From: Bacteroidota bacterium
GTDB taxonomy: Bacteria; Bacteroidota; Bacteroidia; Chitinophagales; Chitinophagaceae
DNA length: 34,584 nt
Direction: 5' to 3'
NCBI GenBank assembly: GCA_023430465.1
Contig: JAEZAM010000048.1
Location: 1-34,584, forward strand
Positions 1 through 8,405 of this stretch are shown one piece after another. The notes under the pieces were generated by a model. It was not told where the DNA came from, did not search any database, and worked only from the letters and a program-made list of their open reading frames with translations. Positions within the stretch are counted from its first letter, which is position 1. Every line of letters starts with the position of its first letter. A program made the position numbers and the translations under genes.

Positions 1-88
1 TGGATGACTGGATGCTGGATTTGGATGACTGGATGCTGGATAAGAAACCTTAGCCTCCACACTCCACACTCCACACTCCGCACTTGCA
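1..88. repeat. Composite low-complexity intergenic repeat at window edge
   Basis: Two copies of a 20-base unit, TGGATGACTGGATGCTGGAT, stand at 1-20 and 22-41 with one T between them. They are followed at about 52-85 by a CACTCC/CACACTCC-type run. On the other strand that run reads GTGCGGAGTGTGGAGTG, the same motif as at about 27671-27740. No gene is visible here. The sulfatase-like gene ends at 89, so the repeat begins directly downstream of its stop codon. The left end of the element lies outside the window. Confidence 0.8.
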
Positions 89-1573
89 TTACGGCTGGAT
101 ATACACCACTGAATCCTTCAACAACCCCAGGTCCGTATTCCAGTATTTATCCAGCACTACGCGGAATGTATTCACGTTCGTCATACCGTCCGGCACAACA
201 CTATAATCACCATCGGAGAAGTAAACGGCACTGAGGTTTAGAAATTGCACATCCCGGGGAGTGGGCCGGCCGTTGCTGATACGCTTGCCATGATCACTTT
301 GCAGCACAACTACCCGCGGGCGACCCGTATGTTTGGTATCTTCTGCCAATTCCCTGATCCATTTATTTGTATATGAGAGGAAGTCACGGTAAAGGCTATC
401 CATGTGGATCGTATAATCAGTCATCTCTTCAGCTCGCGGGTTGCCCTGGCTGTCGGTAATGAATGGATTGTGCGGCATCATAAAGTGGGCGTAGACAAAC
501 CGTGGTGTGCCCTTCTCTGTTTCAAGCTCATCTTTCAGCCGGTTAAAATTCTTCTCGTACGCCTGCAAGGTCCGCTGGCTTTTACTGATGCCTGAAGTTG
601 TGCTTCCCTTCTCCAGTCGGTTGTGGACATTCCACCAGATCTCTTTCTTCACCCTGCCATAAAGCGTATGCCGCCATAAAGCCAATTCCTTTTCATTGTC
701 AAAATGTGACCCGCCCGGTGCTGGTGCACCTTCCAGATCCATCACACCAAGATTGAGTACGTCATAACCATTCTTGCTCAGCCATTCTGGTAGCCTCGAT
801 CTGTACACGGTGTATTGACCCTTCAACAGTTCAACCGGTATCGATGGCCTCCCTTCAAGATCGGTATGGTGATAATCCAGGTTAAGCGTAGCCGCTATTG
901 AATGAGGGGTGGAGTTGTAGTTCGAGCGTGAACCTTTTACAACATGAAAGCTGTTTGCCATGAGTGTACTGTCCAGCGCCGAATTATCGAACTGAAAGTA
1001 GTCGTGCAGGGCGGAGCTCCCGGCATATTCATCGAATACGATATAGAAAATATCCGGATCGGTTTTTTTGTTTGCGCCTAAGCGTGGTTCGGCCAGCGGA
1101 TTTTGAATGGCAAGGTCATTTCTCTTTAGCGTCCCGGACGCAACAAACAATACCGACTTGATGGCCTCAATAAATACAAAGACGGCGAACAAAATCACAA
1201 GAAAACTATACAGCCGGAGAGGGGAGGATACTTTTTTCTTCAGCATGATCAGGAGGAGTGAAAGGAGAACGGCTGCGAGTGGCAACGCGAACGTATAGCC
1301 TCCAGGCGATGAACCCGCGATAGTTCGCAGCAGATCGTGTATTGGTCCCCAAAACAAAAACAACAGGACAACAGCAGCAGCAAAGATTGTTGCCCTGATA
1401 CGATCACGTAAGATCGGATAGGATGCAAGAAAAATGATAAGCCCCAATGCAGCGTACAGGAGAAAGTATTTCAGGATCATTCCGGCGCCGATGAAGCCGA
1501 TATACTCATTGGCGATATTCCACGGGTAGAACGCGACTATCAGCGGCAAAGGCCAGGGAAAGCGTTTCCACAT
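89..1573 (-). CDS. Membrane-anchored sulfatase-like (alkaline phosphatase superfamily) hydrolase/transferase
   Basis: A 494-residue protein with about four or five hydrophobic segments in residues 10-145, then a soluble domain from about residue 170. That domain starts with the typical strand and acidic metal ligand (DPDIFYIVFDEYAG, D181). It continues with an S221-T222-P223 stretch where the nucleophile of this superfamily usually lies, HFMMPHNPF (H368), and the C-terminal metal site LQSDHGK (D427, H428). This matches sulfatase/LTA-synthase/phosphoethanolamine-transferase-like enzymes that act on the outer face of the inner membrane. Whether this one hydrolyses a sulfate or phosphate ester or transfers a phospho-group cannot be read from the sequence. 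It is the last gene of a four-gene minus-strand run. The start codon lies one base after the stop of the methyltransferase gene, which suggests translational coupling. The family fold is clear; the substrate is unknown. Confidence 0.82.
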   Translation of the reverse strand: MWKRFPWPLPLIVAFYPWNIANEYIGFIGAGMILKYFLLYAALGLIIFLASYPILRDRIRATIFAAAVVLLFLFWGPIHDLLRTIAGSSPGGYTFALPLAAVLLSLLLIMLKKKVSSPLRLYSFLVILFAVFVFIEAIKSVLFVASGTLKRNDLAIQNPLAEPRLGANKKTDPDIFYIVFDEYAGSSALHDYFQFDNSALDSTLMANSFHVVKGSRSNYNSTPHSIAATLNLDYHHTDLEGRPSIPVELLKGQYTVYRSRLPEWLSKNGYDVLNLGVMDLEGAPAPGGSHFDNEKELALWRHTLYGRVKKEIWWNVHNRLEKGSTTSGISKSQRTLQAYEKNFNRLKDELETEKGTPRFVYAHFMMPHNPFITDSQGNPRAEEMTDYTIHMDSLYRDFLSYTNKWIRELAEDTKHTGRPRVVVLQSDHGKRISNGRPTPRDVQFLNLSAVYFSDGDYSVVPDGMTNVNTFRVVLDKYWNTDLGLLKDSVVYIQP

Positions 1574-1574
1574 A

Positions 1575-2948
1575 TTATCGCCGTTTGAATAAATAAAGTA
1601 TCCGCCCCGAATCGCCGATTTCGGACTTATTGATCAGTGTGTAATATCTGAGAAATGCCTGTTCGAAATGTTCTTCAGAATAATCGGCGAACGGATGATC
1701 CTTACCAGCCCTCATCCTGATCACCAAAGGATCTGTGGCAGGTACGAATTCGATGATCAACAGCGATCCAAACTCTTTGAGCATCCCCGCAATTTCTTCC
1801 AGCGGGATATTCCGCCCGATAGCAATATGATGCACCAGTGCAAGTGCCAGTATGATGTCACGATTGATGCGTGATTTGAAATCTGCCCGCTCTTTATAAT
1901 TCAACCCATTGCCCGGTGAGGCGTTGGCCAGGTCCAGCACCATCGGTTGGAGATGTGTGCTGTTGTTTTCCCTGATCTTTTTATATAGGCGATCGATGCA
2001 GTACGGATCAAGGTCAGCAGCTACTGTTTTTATTCCTCTTCTTGCCATCATCTCCGCAAACTCACCTTCATTCGCTCCCAGGTCTGCCCCCGTGCTGATG
2101 CCTGCAAACTCGTCGAGCCATTGCCCCACGAGTGTTTTCTTCTGTGGCAGATAATCCTGCCTCGATCCCGCATCTTCATAATAGTTCGACCACGTACTGT
2201 CCCTTTCTTTCAGTCTGCATTTTTCCACTAATGCTGTCAGGCTGCGCAGAAGGTTAGTCATCTTTGTTTTGGTAAACGCAGCAGGCGGTCCGGTCTTATC
2301 CCGTTTGCCTGTCTTGTATCTCGCATGGAGGAAAATATGGAGGTAAATATGCAGGTTGAACTTTGCCCTGGTCGGCAACATTTCACGAACGATCTCCAGC
2401 GGAATACCATCCGGCCACGCCAAATGAAGCGGATGCAGCGGCTGCTGCTGGTAATGCATCAACAGCAAGGGGCCGAGGAAATTTTCACAAAACTGGCGAT
2501 ACGCTATCCAGGGCCTTTCGCTGAAGCGATCGAAGGAGAGCGTATCGATGAATACCATCCGCCCCTGATGCCACTGAACGTTGTGCGGCGTTGCATCTTT
2601 AAGCACCATGTCATGTTCGAGCGCAGTTTGCATGGTTTGCAAAGTCAGCAGGGCAGCGTCTTTCAGCATTTGAAAAGACCATTCGTACGGATAGGTAACT
2701 ACGTCAAGCTGCTCCGGTCGGATCACGACATAGGCGTCAGGCGTTACACCTTTTTCGCTGGTGGTGACATGTGGCAAAAGAAAACCTTTTGCTGTCAAGG
2801 CATCGTAACATCCGTTGCTGTGGAGATACTCGAACGTATTTTTATAAAGGGTATTTACCTGCCGGAAAACAATCCCATCCCTGCTAAACACAAAACCTGC
2901 CGGGTCACGGTAGGAGGCAGGATGGCGGTCAAAAGCAGGCACTATCAT
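1575..2948 (-). CDS. Class I SAM-dependent methyltransferase with kinase-like N-terminal region (NoeA-like)
   Basis: A 457-residue protein. The C-terminal half (from about residue 275) is a Rossmann methyltransferase: motif I is DLGANEGEF (289-297), followed by an acidic second strand (TVAADLDP, 308-315) and a helix-strand tail. The N-terminal half holds LKDATPHNVQ (about 116-125) and MVFIDTLSF (131-139). The spacing D118...N123...D135 recalls the catalytic and metal loops of kinase-like folds such as choline or fructosamine kinases, though the usual HxD histidine is absent. Similar two-part proteins are known as NoeA-like nodulation/glycan proteins; the resemblance here is by recognition of the motif pattern. 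The ATG overlaps the stop of the small upstream gene (ATGA), and the downstream hydrolase starts one base after its stop. The substrate is unknown; a cell-envelope saccharide is a context-based guess. Confidence 0.8.
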   Translation of the reverse strand: MIVPAFDRHPASYRDPAGFVFSRDGIVFRQVNTLYKNTFEYLHSNGCYDALTAKGFLLPHVTTSEKGVTPDAYVVIRPEQLDVVTYPYEWSFQMLKDAALLTLQTMQTALEHDMVLKDATPHNVQWHQGRMVFIDTLSFDRFSERPWIAYRQFCENFLGPLLLMHYQQQPLHPLHLAWPDGIPLEIVREMLPTRAKFNLHIYLHIFLHARYKTGKRDKTGPPAAFTKTKMTNLLRSLTALVEKCRLKERDSTWSNYYEDAGSRQDYLPQKKTLVGQWLDEFAGISTGADLGANEGEFAEMMARRGIKTVAADLDPYCIDRLYKKIRENNSTHLQPMVLDLANASPGNGLNYKERADFKSRINRDIILALALVHHIAIGRNIPLEEIAGMLKEFGSLLIIEFVPATDPLVIRMRAGKDHPFADYSEEHFEQAFLRYYTLINKSEIGDSGRILYLFKRR

Positions 2949-3109
2949 TCCGCGGAATTAGGTTCCTTTTTCTTTTTCCTTGTAAATAATGATACGATGT
3001 ACATCCGGATGTTTTTTAAGAACATTGCGATCCCCAGTATGCCTGCCACAATTGCCTGTACCAGCATACTTCCGCTTCCCGGGTCGATGTACATCATTTG
3101 CGCGATCAT
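2945..3109 (-). CDS. Small 'IDPGSGS' membrane protein
   Basis: A 54-codon reading frame that is easily missed because of its size. The protein begins MIAQMMYIDPGSGSMLVQ, continues as one hydrophobic helix (about residues 15-30, ending in GILGIAMFLKN), and closes with a basic tail (FTRKKKKEP). Two exact ATGA overlaps support it. Its ATG overlaps the stop of the M42 peptidase gene (TGA at 3106-3108), and its own TGA (2945-2947) overlaps the ATG of the methyltransferase gene. Small proteins with a YIDPG-G-GS start and one membrane helix are found in many bacteria, often beside sulfatase-like or methyltransferase genes (recalled, not searched). Function unknown; a membrane partner or anchor for the two downstream enzymes is an inference. 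Confidence 0.85.
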   Translation of the reverse strand: MIAQMMYIDPGSGSMLVQAIVAGILGIAMFLKNIRMYIVSLFTRKKKKEPNSAE

Positions 3110-4239
3110 AAATAACTCAGGTTAGTATCCGGTGTCAATGTCAGCAACGTTTCATACATCAGCCGTATGGTATTTTCGATATCATCGCGGTGCAACATCT
3201 CCACCGTTGTGTGCATGTAGCGAAGCGGTATGGAAATCAATACAGAAGGGCAGCCATCATTGGAATACGCAAAGCTGTCTGTGTCGGTGCCGGTACTGCG
3301 ACTCAGTGCACGCCACTGAACGGCAATATTTTTATCAGCAGCTACCTTTTCCACCAGGGCCAGCAGCTTGTTGTGTACTGCGGGTGCGTAGGATAGCGAG
3401 GGGCCTTTGCCGCACCAGACATCGCCTTCAATATTCTTATTGATCATTGGCGTGCTGGTATCATGTGTCACATCCGTCACGATGGCGATGTTTGGTTTAA
3501 TGCGACGGGCGATCATCTCTGCCCCGCGCAGACCAATTTCTTCCTGCACGGCATTCACCACGTATAGCCCGAAAGGCAATTTCTTTTTGTTTTCCTTCAA
3601 CAACCTGGCTACTTCAGCGATCATGAAACCACCAACACGGTTGTCAAATGCCCGCCCGATATAATTCCCATTCGCCAGTTCGTCAAAGCCATCCTGGTAC
3701 GTCACTACTGCACCAATATGAATACCCAGGTCCTCCACCTCTTTGCGGTTGCGCGCGCCGCAGTCCAGCCAGAGATTGTCCGTGCGCGGTTGGGTTTCCT
3801 TAGCATCAGTGCCCACCCGTGTATGTATCGCAGGCCAGCCGAATACTGCTTTCACAGGACCTTTTTTACCATGGATCAAGACCCTCGATGCAGGTGCCGT
3901 CTGATGATCTACGCCGCCATTTCTTTTGAGGTAGATCAATCCTTCTGCGTTTACATAATTCACGAACCAGCTTATTTCATCCGCATGCGCTTCGATCACT
4001 ACCCTGAAAGGATGATCAGGGTTGATAACTGCTACGGCTGTGCCATAGGGATCTACAAAATTTGAGTCTGTATAAGGCTTGATATAATCCAGCCAGAGTT
4101 TCTGTCCCCAGGTTTCGAAACCGACGGGGGAAGCGTTATTGATATAATTCCGGAGAAATTCCAGCGATCTGTCTGTTAGTACGGGTGTGCTGCGCGTTGC
4201 CGTTTTTTTTGGAGCTGCTTTCTTTGATGCTTTAGCCAT
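3106..4239 (-). CDS. M42 family metallopeptidase (glutamyl aminopeptidase/endoglucanase M type)
   Basis: A 377-residue protein from the chosen start. It carries the M42 dinuclear metal set in order: EAHADEISW (H and D ligands), a GRAFDNR aspartate, NAVQEEIG (catalytic and ligand glutamates), VTDVTHD (aspartate ligand) and YMHTTVEM (histidine ligand). These enzymes are cytosolic aminopeptidases that form large oligomers. The reading frame is open up to an earlier ATG at 4275, but a TACATTTG -7 promoter box at 4263-4270 lies inside that extension, so the ATG at 4239 (MAKASKKAAPKK...) is preferred. The first 20 residues are Lys/Ala/Thr-rich, an unusual basic tail for this family. First gene of a coupled minus-strand run; its stop overlaps the start of the small membrane protein. 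Confidence 0.92.
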   Translation of the reverse strand: MAKASKKAAPKKTATRSTPVLTDRSLEFLRNYINNASPVGFETWGQKLWLDYIKPYTDSNFVDPYGTAVAVINPDHPFRVVIEAHADEISWFVNYVNAEGLIYLKRNGGVDHQTAPASRVLIHGKKGPVKAVFGWPAIHTRVGTDAKETQPRTDNLWLDCGARNRKEVEDLGIHIGAVVTYQDGFDELANGNYIGRAFDNRVGGFMIAEVARLLKENKKKLPFGLYVVNAVQEEIGLRGAEMIARRIKPNIAIVTDVTHDTSTPMINKNIEGDVWCGKGPSLSYAPAVHNKLLALVEKVAADKNIAVQWRALSRSTGTDTDSFAYSNDGCPSVLISIPLRYMHTTVEMLHRDDIENTIRLMYETLLTLTPDTNLSYL

Positions 4240-4262
4240 AGTGAAAGAATAATTGAGATGGA

Positions 4263-4270
4263 CAAATGTA
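4263..4270 (-). promoter_or_regulatory. Bacteroidota -7 box TACATTTG
   Basis: On the minus strand the sequence is TACATTTG, an exact match to the Bacteroidota -7 consensus TAnnTTTG. It lies 24 bases upstream of the ATG at 4239, leaving a short leader. No clear -33 TTG element was seen at the ideal distance. It probably drives the peptidase-to-hydrolase operon and argues against the upstream ATG at 4275. Confidence 0.6.
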
Positions 4271-4298
4271 GGCAAATTGATTTTTACAGCTCACCTGG

Positions 4299-6884
4299 CT
4301 AACGGATGAGCGTAACAGTTCCCTTGATGAAATATGGTTTATCCATATAATCCACCGCTTTCACCAGCCACACAAAGGTGCCGCTGGGCTGCTGCTGGCC
4401 ATTCACCTTTCCGTCCCAGCCATGACCCACACGGGCTGTGGTAAACACCAGTTGACCCCAGCGGTTAAAGATGCTGAATTCCCGGTATTGTTTCATGCCC
4501 GCTACAACCGGAACAAGCAGGTCATTCAGGCCATCGCCATTTGGTGTAAATCCTGTTGGAACAAACACCGATGGTAGGGTTGCAAATACCCTGATCTTCA
4601 TGTAAGCCGTGTCGGCACAACCCGCCACGTTGTAAGCGATCAATTGATACACCTGGAAGTTAACAGGTTCGTTGAATACGGCTACGGGGTTAGCAATAGT
4701 TGCTGATGACAGTGACTGCGGAGGGCTCCAGGTGTAGCTGTCGCCACCGGTGGCCGCAAGCTGCAACGGCTGGTTGACGACAGCAGTCGTATCATTTCCG
4801 GCATTGGCATGCATCTCTGGCAGAACGGTCACGAGCACCGTATCGCGGGCGGGTTTGGGACAACCCGAAGACGGGCGATAAGCAATCAGTTCAAATGCCG
4901 TTGTCAGCCTGGGATAGGCAGTGGTGTGCAACTGCGTTGGTGAAATCACCAGGTTACCGGGTGACCAGGATGTAGTTTCTCCATCCGATGTTCCCCTTAA
5001 TGTCGCTGGGGAGGCATAACAAATCGTTGTATCACTACCAGCATCGGCCTGTGGGTAGGGGATTGGAGTGATGGCAATTGCGGCTGTTGCAGAACATCCG
5101 CCTATAGTTGCTGTAACCTCGTAAGCAGTAGTTACAGCCGGTATTGCGTAAGGTGATTGTTGCGTGGACGATGACACACCTGTCGACCAGAGAAATTGCA
5201 GGCCATCTGACCGCACCCTCAACTGCACAGAATCCCCGAGGCAGATTGTGGTATCGGGCATGGCTTCAAGTGTCACATGATCCACTACCCGAACGCGCAC
5301 CGAATCAAGATTCCTGCACCCATCAATTTCCAGTGCAGCGAAATAAGTCGTGGTCACAGATGGAGACACTACTGGTGTTGCGCTGTTCGCATTCTGGATA
5401 TTCGTTGCCGGTGTCCACTGAAGGTTGCCGCTAGCCCCGGATACCAGCATAAGTTGATCATTGATGCAGATCAGTGTATCGGTGAATGCAAGCTGAAGAG
5501 GTGGTTTGTCAAACACATCAATAAGCCTTGTTGCTGTATCCCTGCAGCCTTCAGTTGTTGTCACAACAAGCCGTACGTTTTTTATACCGGTAGTCGGGTA
5601 GACATAGGATGGATTTTGTAAAGTTGAAATATCTGCAGTCGTTGTCAATTCACCGAACTCCCATTTCCAGCTATTGATGATTCCTGTCAGGGTCGTCGAC
5701 ACGTCCGTGAATGTAGAACCATTGTCCCGGCAAAGTCCTGTTACATCAAACGCGGTGACCAGTCCCGGGTAAACAAACACCGGTGATGTAGTGCTGTCTG
5801 CACAATCCAGTCCGCGGTTTATAGCAAGCGTGATCGTGTAATTTCCATTAACGGGGAAGGTGTAATTGAGTTGCGCATCGACGGAAGTGTGGATGATCTC
5901 GCCGGCGCTGTTCTTTACGGTCCAATTTGTTGTTTCAATCAGGGGGCTCACCGCCAGGTTGTTTGCAACCAGTGTTCTGCTGGAGCGGCAAAGCATGTAA
6001 TCCGGTTGCAGTCTCGCTGCGGCGATATTGCAGGAGGCAATATTTATCTGCAGGTCCTTGCGCTGTGTGGCAATCACCGTTCCATTGCGGATCTCGTCCA
6101 CGCAGACCGTTACAACGTAGATGCCTGCAGCCGGAGCAATTCCAGTGATGAGGCCTGACTCGGCATCAATGCTGACCTGTTCGCCCAGCGGACTTGAGCC
6201 CGTGAACACCGGGGCATTATAGGGTACACTGGAATAGGGGGGATTGCCCGCTGGCACACCGTTTACCCCCGAGGTACTGCTTCGATAGGCCTGGCAGAAT
6301 GAATACCTTAATTGGTCATTGTCATTATCACGCGCAGCGAATGAATAGGAAAAGAAATTATCGGCACAAACTATGACCAGGTCTGACCCGGTGAAGACGG
6401 CACTCTGGTTGGCGGCGTAATCGGTTGGCGGGATCTCGCAGGTATACGTAGCACCCACCTGGCCGCCTGCCAGGTTACTGATCCCCGAGATCCTGTAATT
6501 CACCTCGCTTGCGAATACATATCCAACAGGAGAAGGAGGGAGGGTGACACTAACTGAATAATAAGCCACATCATAGCAAACCGTTGGCGGATCGGTAATA
6601 CAGGCATCTGTGTTGGGAAGAAAAATATTCTCCTGCCTGCTCATAGCCACCGAAAGGTCCTGGATACGGGAACCTGTGCCCCGCGTGAATATGGAGATGA
6701 TGGCAGGATCAGGAAACTGCCGGCCCGAATTGCATCGCATGAATAATTTCAACGTAACGAAATATCGGTAATTGCCACCTTCCGTCGAAGTGAGGCTGTA
6801 AAACATTTCCCCGCCTGTGATATGATCCGCCCTTGCCGGAAAGGCATGGATGAGCAGGATCAACATGATCAACAGCGGTTTCAT
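4299..6884 (-). CDS. Secreted PKD-domain protein with gliding-motility/T9SS type B C-terminal domain
   Basis: A protein of 861 residues from the ATG at 6884, where a clean signal peptide begins (MKPLLIMLILLIHAFPARA). The frame is open to 7004, but the 40 added residues do not look like a secretory N-terminus. After the signal comes DHITGGEMFY, the start seen in many large Bacteroidota surface proteins. Beta-rich Ig/PKD-like units follow; the PKD-type unit around SWKWEFGE...YPTTGIKNVRLVV is the clearest. The last 90 residues (VFVPTGFTPNGDGLNDLL...IFNRWGQLVF...WDGKVNGQQQPSGTFVW) are the CHU_C/TIGR04131 type B sorting domain, which directs export by the type IX system to the cell surface. It is probably an adhesin or matrix protein. 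It precedes the M42 peptidase gene on the same strand with a 59-base gap holding a separate promoter. Confidence 0.92.
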   Translation of the reverse strand: MKPLLIMLILLIHAFPARADHITGGEMFYSLTSTEGGNYRYFVTLKLFMRCNSGRQFPDPAIISIFTRGTGSRIQDLSVAMSRQENIFLPNTDACITDPPTVCYDVAYYSVSVTLPPSPVGYVFASEVNYRISGISNLAGGQVGATYTCEIPPTDYAANQSAVFTGSDLVIVCADNFFSYSFAARDNDNDQLRYSFCQAYRSSTSGVNGVPAGNPPYSSVPYNAPVFTGSSPLGEQVSIDAESGLITGIAPAAGIYVVTVCVDEIRNGTVIATQRKDLQINIASCNIAAARLQPDYMLCRSSRTLVANNLAVSPLIETTNWTVKNSAGEIIHTSVDAQLNYTFPVNGNYTITLAINRGLDCADSTTSPVFVYPGLVTAFDVTGLCRDNGSTFTDVSTTLTGIINSWKWEFGELTTTADISTLQNPSYVYPTTGIKNVRLVVTTTEGCRDTATRLIDVFDKPPLQLAFTDTLICINDQLMLVSGASGNLQWTPATNIQNANSATPVVSPSVTTTYFAALEIDGCRNLDSVRVRVVDHVTLEAMPDTTICLGDSVQLRVRSDGLQFLWSTGVSSSTQQSPYAIPAVTTAYEVTATIGGCSATAAIAITPIPYPQADAGSDTTICYASPATLRGTSDGETTSWSPGNLVISPTQLHTTAYPRLTTAFELIAYRPSSGCPKPARDTVLVTVLPEMHANAGNDTTAVVNQPLQLAATGGDSYTWSPPQSLSSATIANPVAVFNEPVNFQVYQLIAYNVAGCADTAYMKIRVFATLPSVFVPTGFTPNGDGLNDLLVPVVAGMKQYREFSIFNRWGQLVFTTARVGHGWDGKVNGQQQPSGTFVWLVKAVDYMDKPYFIKGTVTLIR

Positions 6885-7061
6885 GGCAAAAGCTTGGGTG
6901 TATATGAATTTAATCAATTCCAGGGGTTTCCCCTGAATAGGTCCCTGAAATCTTGTGGGCTTTGGATTGAATCGGGATATCCGGGCAAAAGGTTGCCTTG
7001 ACAAATTTTAACGAATCTGCCGACGCAGAATGGCTATTTTCGTAAGCCTAAAGAATACACT

Positions 7062-7550
7062 ATGAAGTCGTTATTGCTCGCCATACTTTGTCTTCCCATT
7101 GCGGCTGCTGCACAGGATTGCAAGGTCATCACTGAAACGGATCCCTATACCAAAGAGACGAAGTTCAGCTCCGGGTTCATGAAGTTGCAGGGGGGGAGTG
7201 TAAACATTGAGGCAAACAGCCGCGAGATCGATTTTTTCTTTGTCATCCCCGGGAAATGTTTCACCGATGGCACTACCGGGCTGGTTTATTTTGAAGGCAC
7301 AAAATCCCGTGCAACCATCCGGAATACCGGAACCATGAACTGCGAAGGGAATTATCATTTCACTTTCAGGAATTCTGCCGCTACAAATAATACGCTTAAA
7401 AAAATGGGCACAATGAAGATCAGCCAGTTTGTATTCAAGGGCTCAGACGATAAGGACGTCGTGGTAGAGCTGCTGCCTGATCAGCAGGAAGCGATCATGA
7501 AAGCCGCAGATTGTGTTACCACTACCGCAAAGACCCTGATCAAGCCCTGA
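7062..7550 (+). CDS. Secreted protein of unknown function
   Basis: A 162-residue protein with a signal peptide (MKSLLLAILCLPIAAAAQ, cleavage before DCKV). The mature part is short and beta-rich, with four cysteines (in DCKV, GKCF, MNCEG and ADCV) that could form two disulfides. No family is recognised. The gene starts divergently from the large T9SS cargo; TATTTTCG at 7035-7042 is a one-mismatch -7 box. Its stop lies 7 bases from the end of the convergent S1/P1 nuclease gene, with no obvious terminator between them, so the two transcripts may overlap at their 3' ends. Confidence 0.8.
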   Translation: MKSLLLAILCLPIAAAAQDCKVITETDPYTKETKFSSGFMKLQGGSVNIEANSREIDFFFVIPGKCFTDGTTGLVYFEGTKSRATIRNTGTMNCEGNYHFTFRNSAATNNTLKKMGTMKISQFVFKGSDDKDVVVELLPDQQEAIMKAADCVTTTAKTLIKP

Positions 7551-7557
7551 TAAACGA

Positions 7558-8361
7558 TCAGTCGAAAATTTCATTCAGCACCGCCGCAAGTCGCAGGCCG
7601 CCCTTCAGCAATTGCTGATCCAGCATCTGCTGGTACTGGTAATTGTATTTGTAACCAAGTTTTTCCTCCGGGCGGGCAGACTCATAAATTTTATAGGCGA
7701 GCTGGTTGGATTCAAATGTCCAGTCTTCGAGTGTACCAGCCTGCAGCTCCTTTACTTTTTCTTTACCGGCGATATCAAGGTTTGCTGCATACTCCGTGTA
7801 GCTGTATTGCTGGAATTCCATGAGGCCACTATCCCACAATGAATGGAGATTGGTTTTTTTATCGAACCAGAAAACGGTGATCTTATTGCCGCCCTGGTCT
7901 TCACCACGGCCGACGTGAAGCGGCTGATGCAAGTCACCCATGAGATGAATGAGAAACCGCAGCGCAACCTGGCGCTCCTGTAAAGTTTTTGACTTATCGC
8001 CCAGTTCCTTCTTCATCGCATTGATCTGCGAATAAAGGTTGGTTCCTTTCATTTGCTTCAGCTCGGCGATATATTCTTCTTTGCCCAGTTTTCCGGATGC
8101 ATTTACAAAATGCCAGTTGTATACATGATCCCAGGTGCTGTCAGATTTAATGAAGTCCATCCAGTTGGCCCACCATGCCAGCGACTCTTTTCCGATCAGT
8201 TTGCTGATCTCCTTTTTTGCTTTCTTTGAAAGATGGTTCTGTGCGATCTGTGCGATCGTACGGTGCCCTGTCACCCCCCAACTGAATGATGCATGGGAAA
8301 AGGCAAGAAAGAAAATGATCAACAGAGTTTTTCTGGAGGCACGCACAAAAACGTTTTGCAT
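7558..8361 (-). CDS. Secreted S1/P1-type nuclease
   Basis: A 267-residue protein with a signal peptide ending ...ASFS, so that the mature protein begins at W28. In this family the N-terminal Trp itself is a zinc ligand. The trinuclear zinc set is recognisable in order: W28, H33 (WGVTGH), D69 (NWMDF), H84 (YNWHF), the IHLMGDLHQPLHVGRGEDQGGN stretch with its His/Asp ligands, and HSLWDSGL (His and Asp). Length is normal for bacterial members. It should cleave single-stranded nucleic acid and 3'-nucleotides in the periplasm or outside the cell, consistent with phosphate or nucleoside scavenging. An exact -7 box stands 20 bases upstream of the start. It is convergent with the unknown secreted-protein gene ending at 7550. 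Confidence 0.93.
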   Translation of the reverse strand: MQNVFVRASRKTLLIIFFLAFSHASFSWGVTGHRTIAQIAQNHLSKKAKKEISKLIGKESLAWWANWMDFIKSDSTWDHVYNWHFVNASGKLGKEEYIAELKQMKGTNLYSQINAMKKELGDKSKTLQERQVALRFLIHLMGDLHQPLHVGRGEDQGGNKITVFWFDKKTNLHSLWDSGLMEFQQYSYTEYAANLDIAGKEKVKELQAGTLEDWTFESNQLAYKIYESARPEEKLGYKYNYQYQQMLDQQLLKGGLRLAAVLNEIFD

Positions 8362-8380
8362 ATCGGTGGTTTAGACCCCG

Positions 8381-8388
8381 CAAATGTA
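8381..8388 (-). promoter_or_regulatory. Bacteroidota -7 box TACATTTG
   Basis: On the minus strand an exact TAnnTTTG match, identical in all eight bases to the box before the M42 peptidase gene. It stands about 20 bases upstream of the nuclease ATG (8361), the expected distance for a short leader. The next minus-strand gene upstream ends at 8406, so the box lies in the 44-base gap and probably gives the nuclease its own transcript. Confidence 0.6.
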
Positions 8389-8405
8389 GCAAATCATTTT
8401 CTGCC

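Noticed and set aside
2325..3125. A 266-codon plus-strand open frame opposite the methyltransferase gene
   Set aside because: It is the antisense shadow of a clear methyltransferase and of the small membrane protein. The peptide has no domain pattern and an uneven composition.
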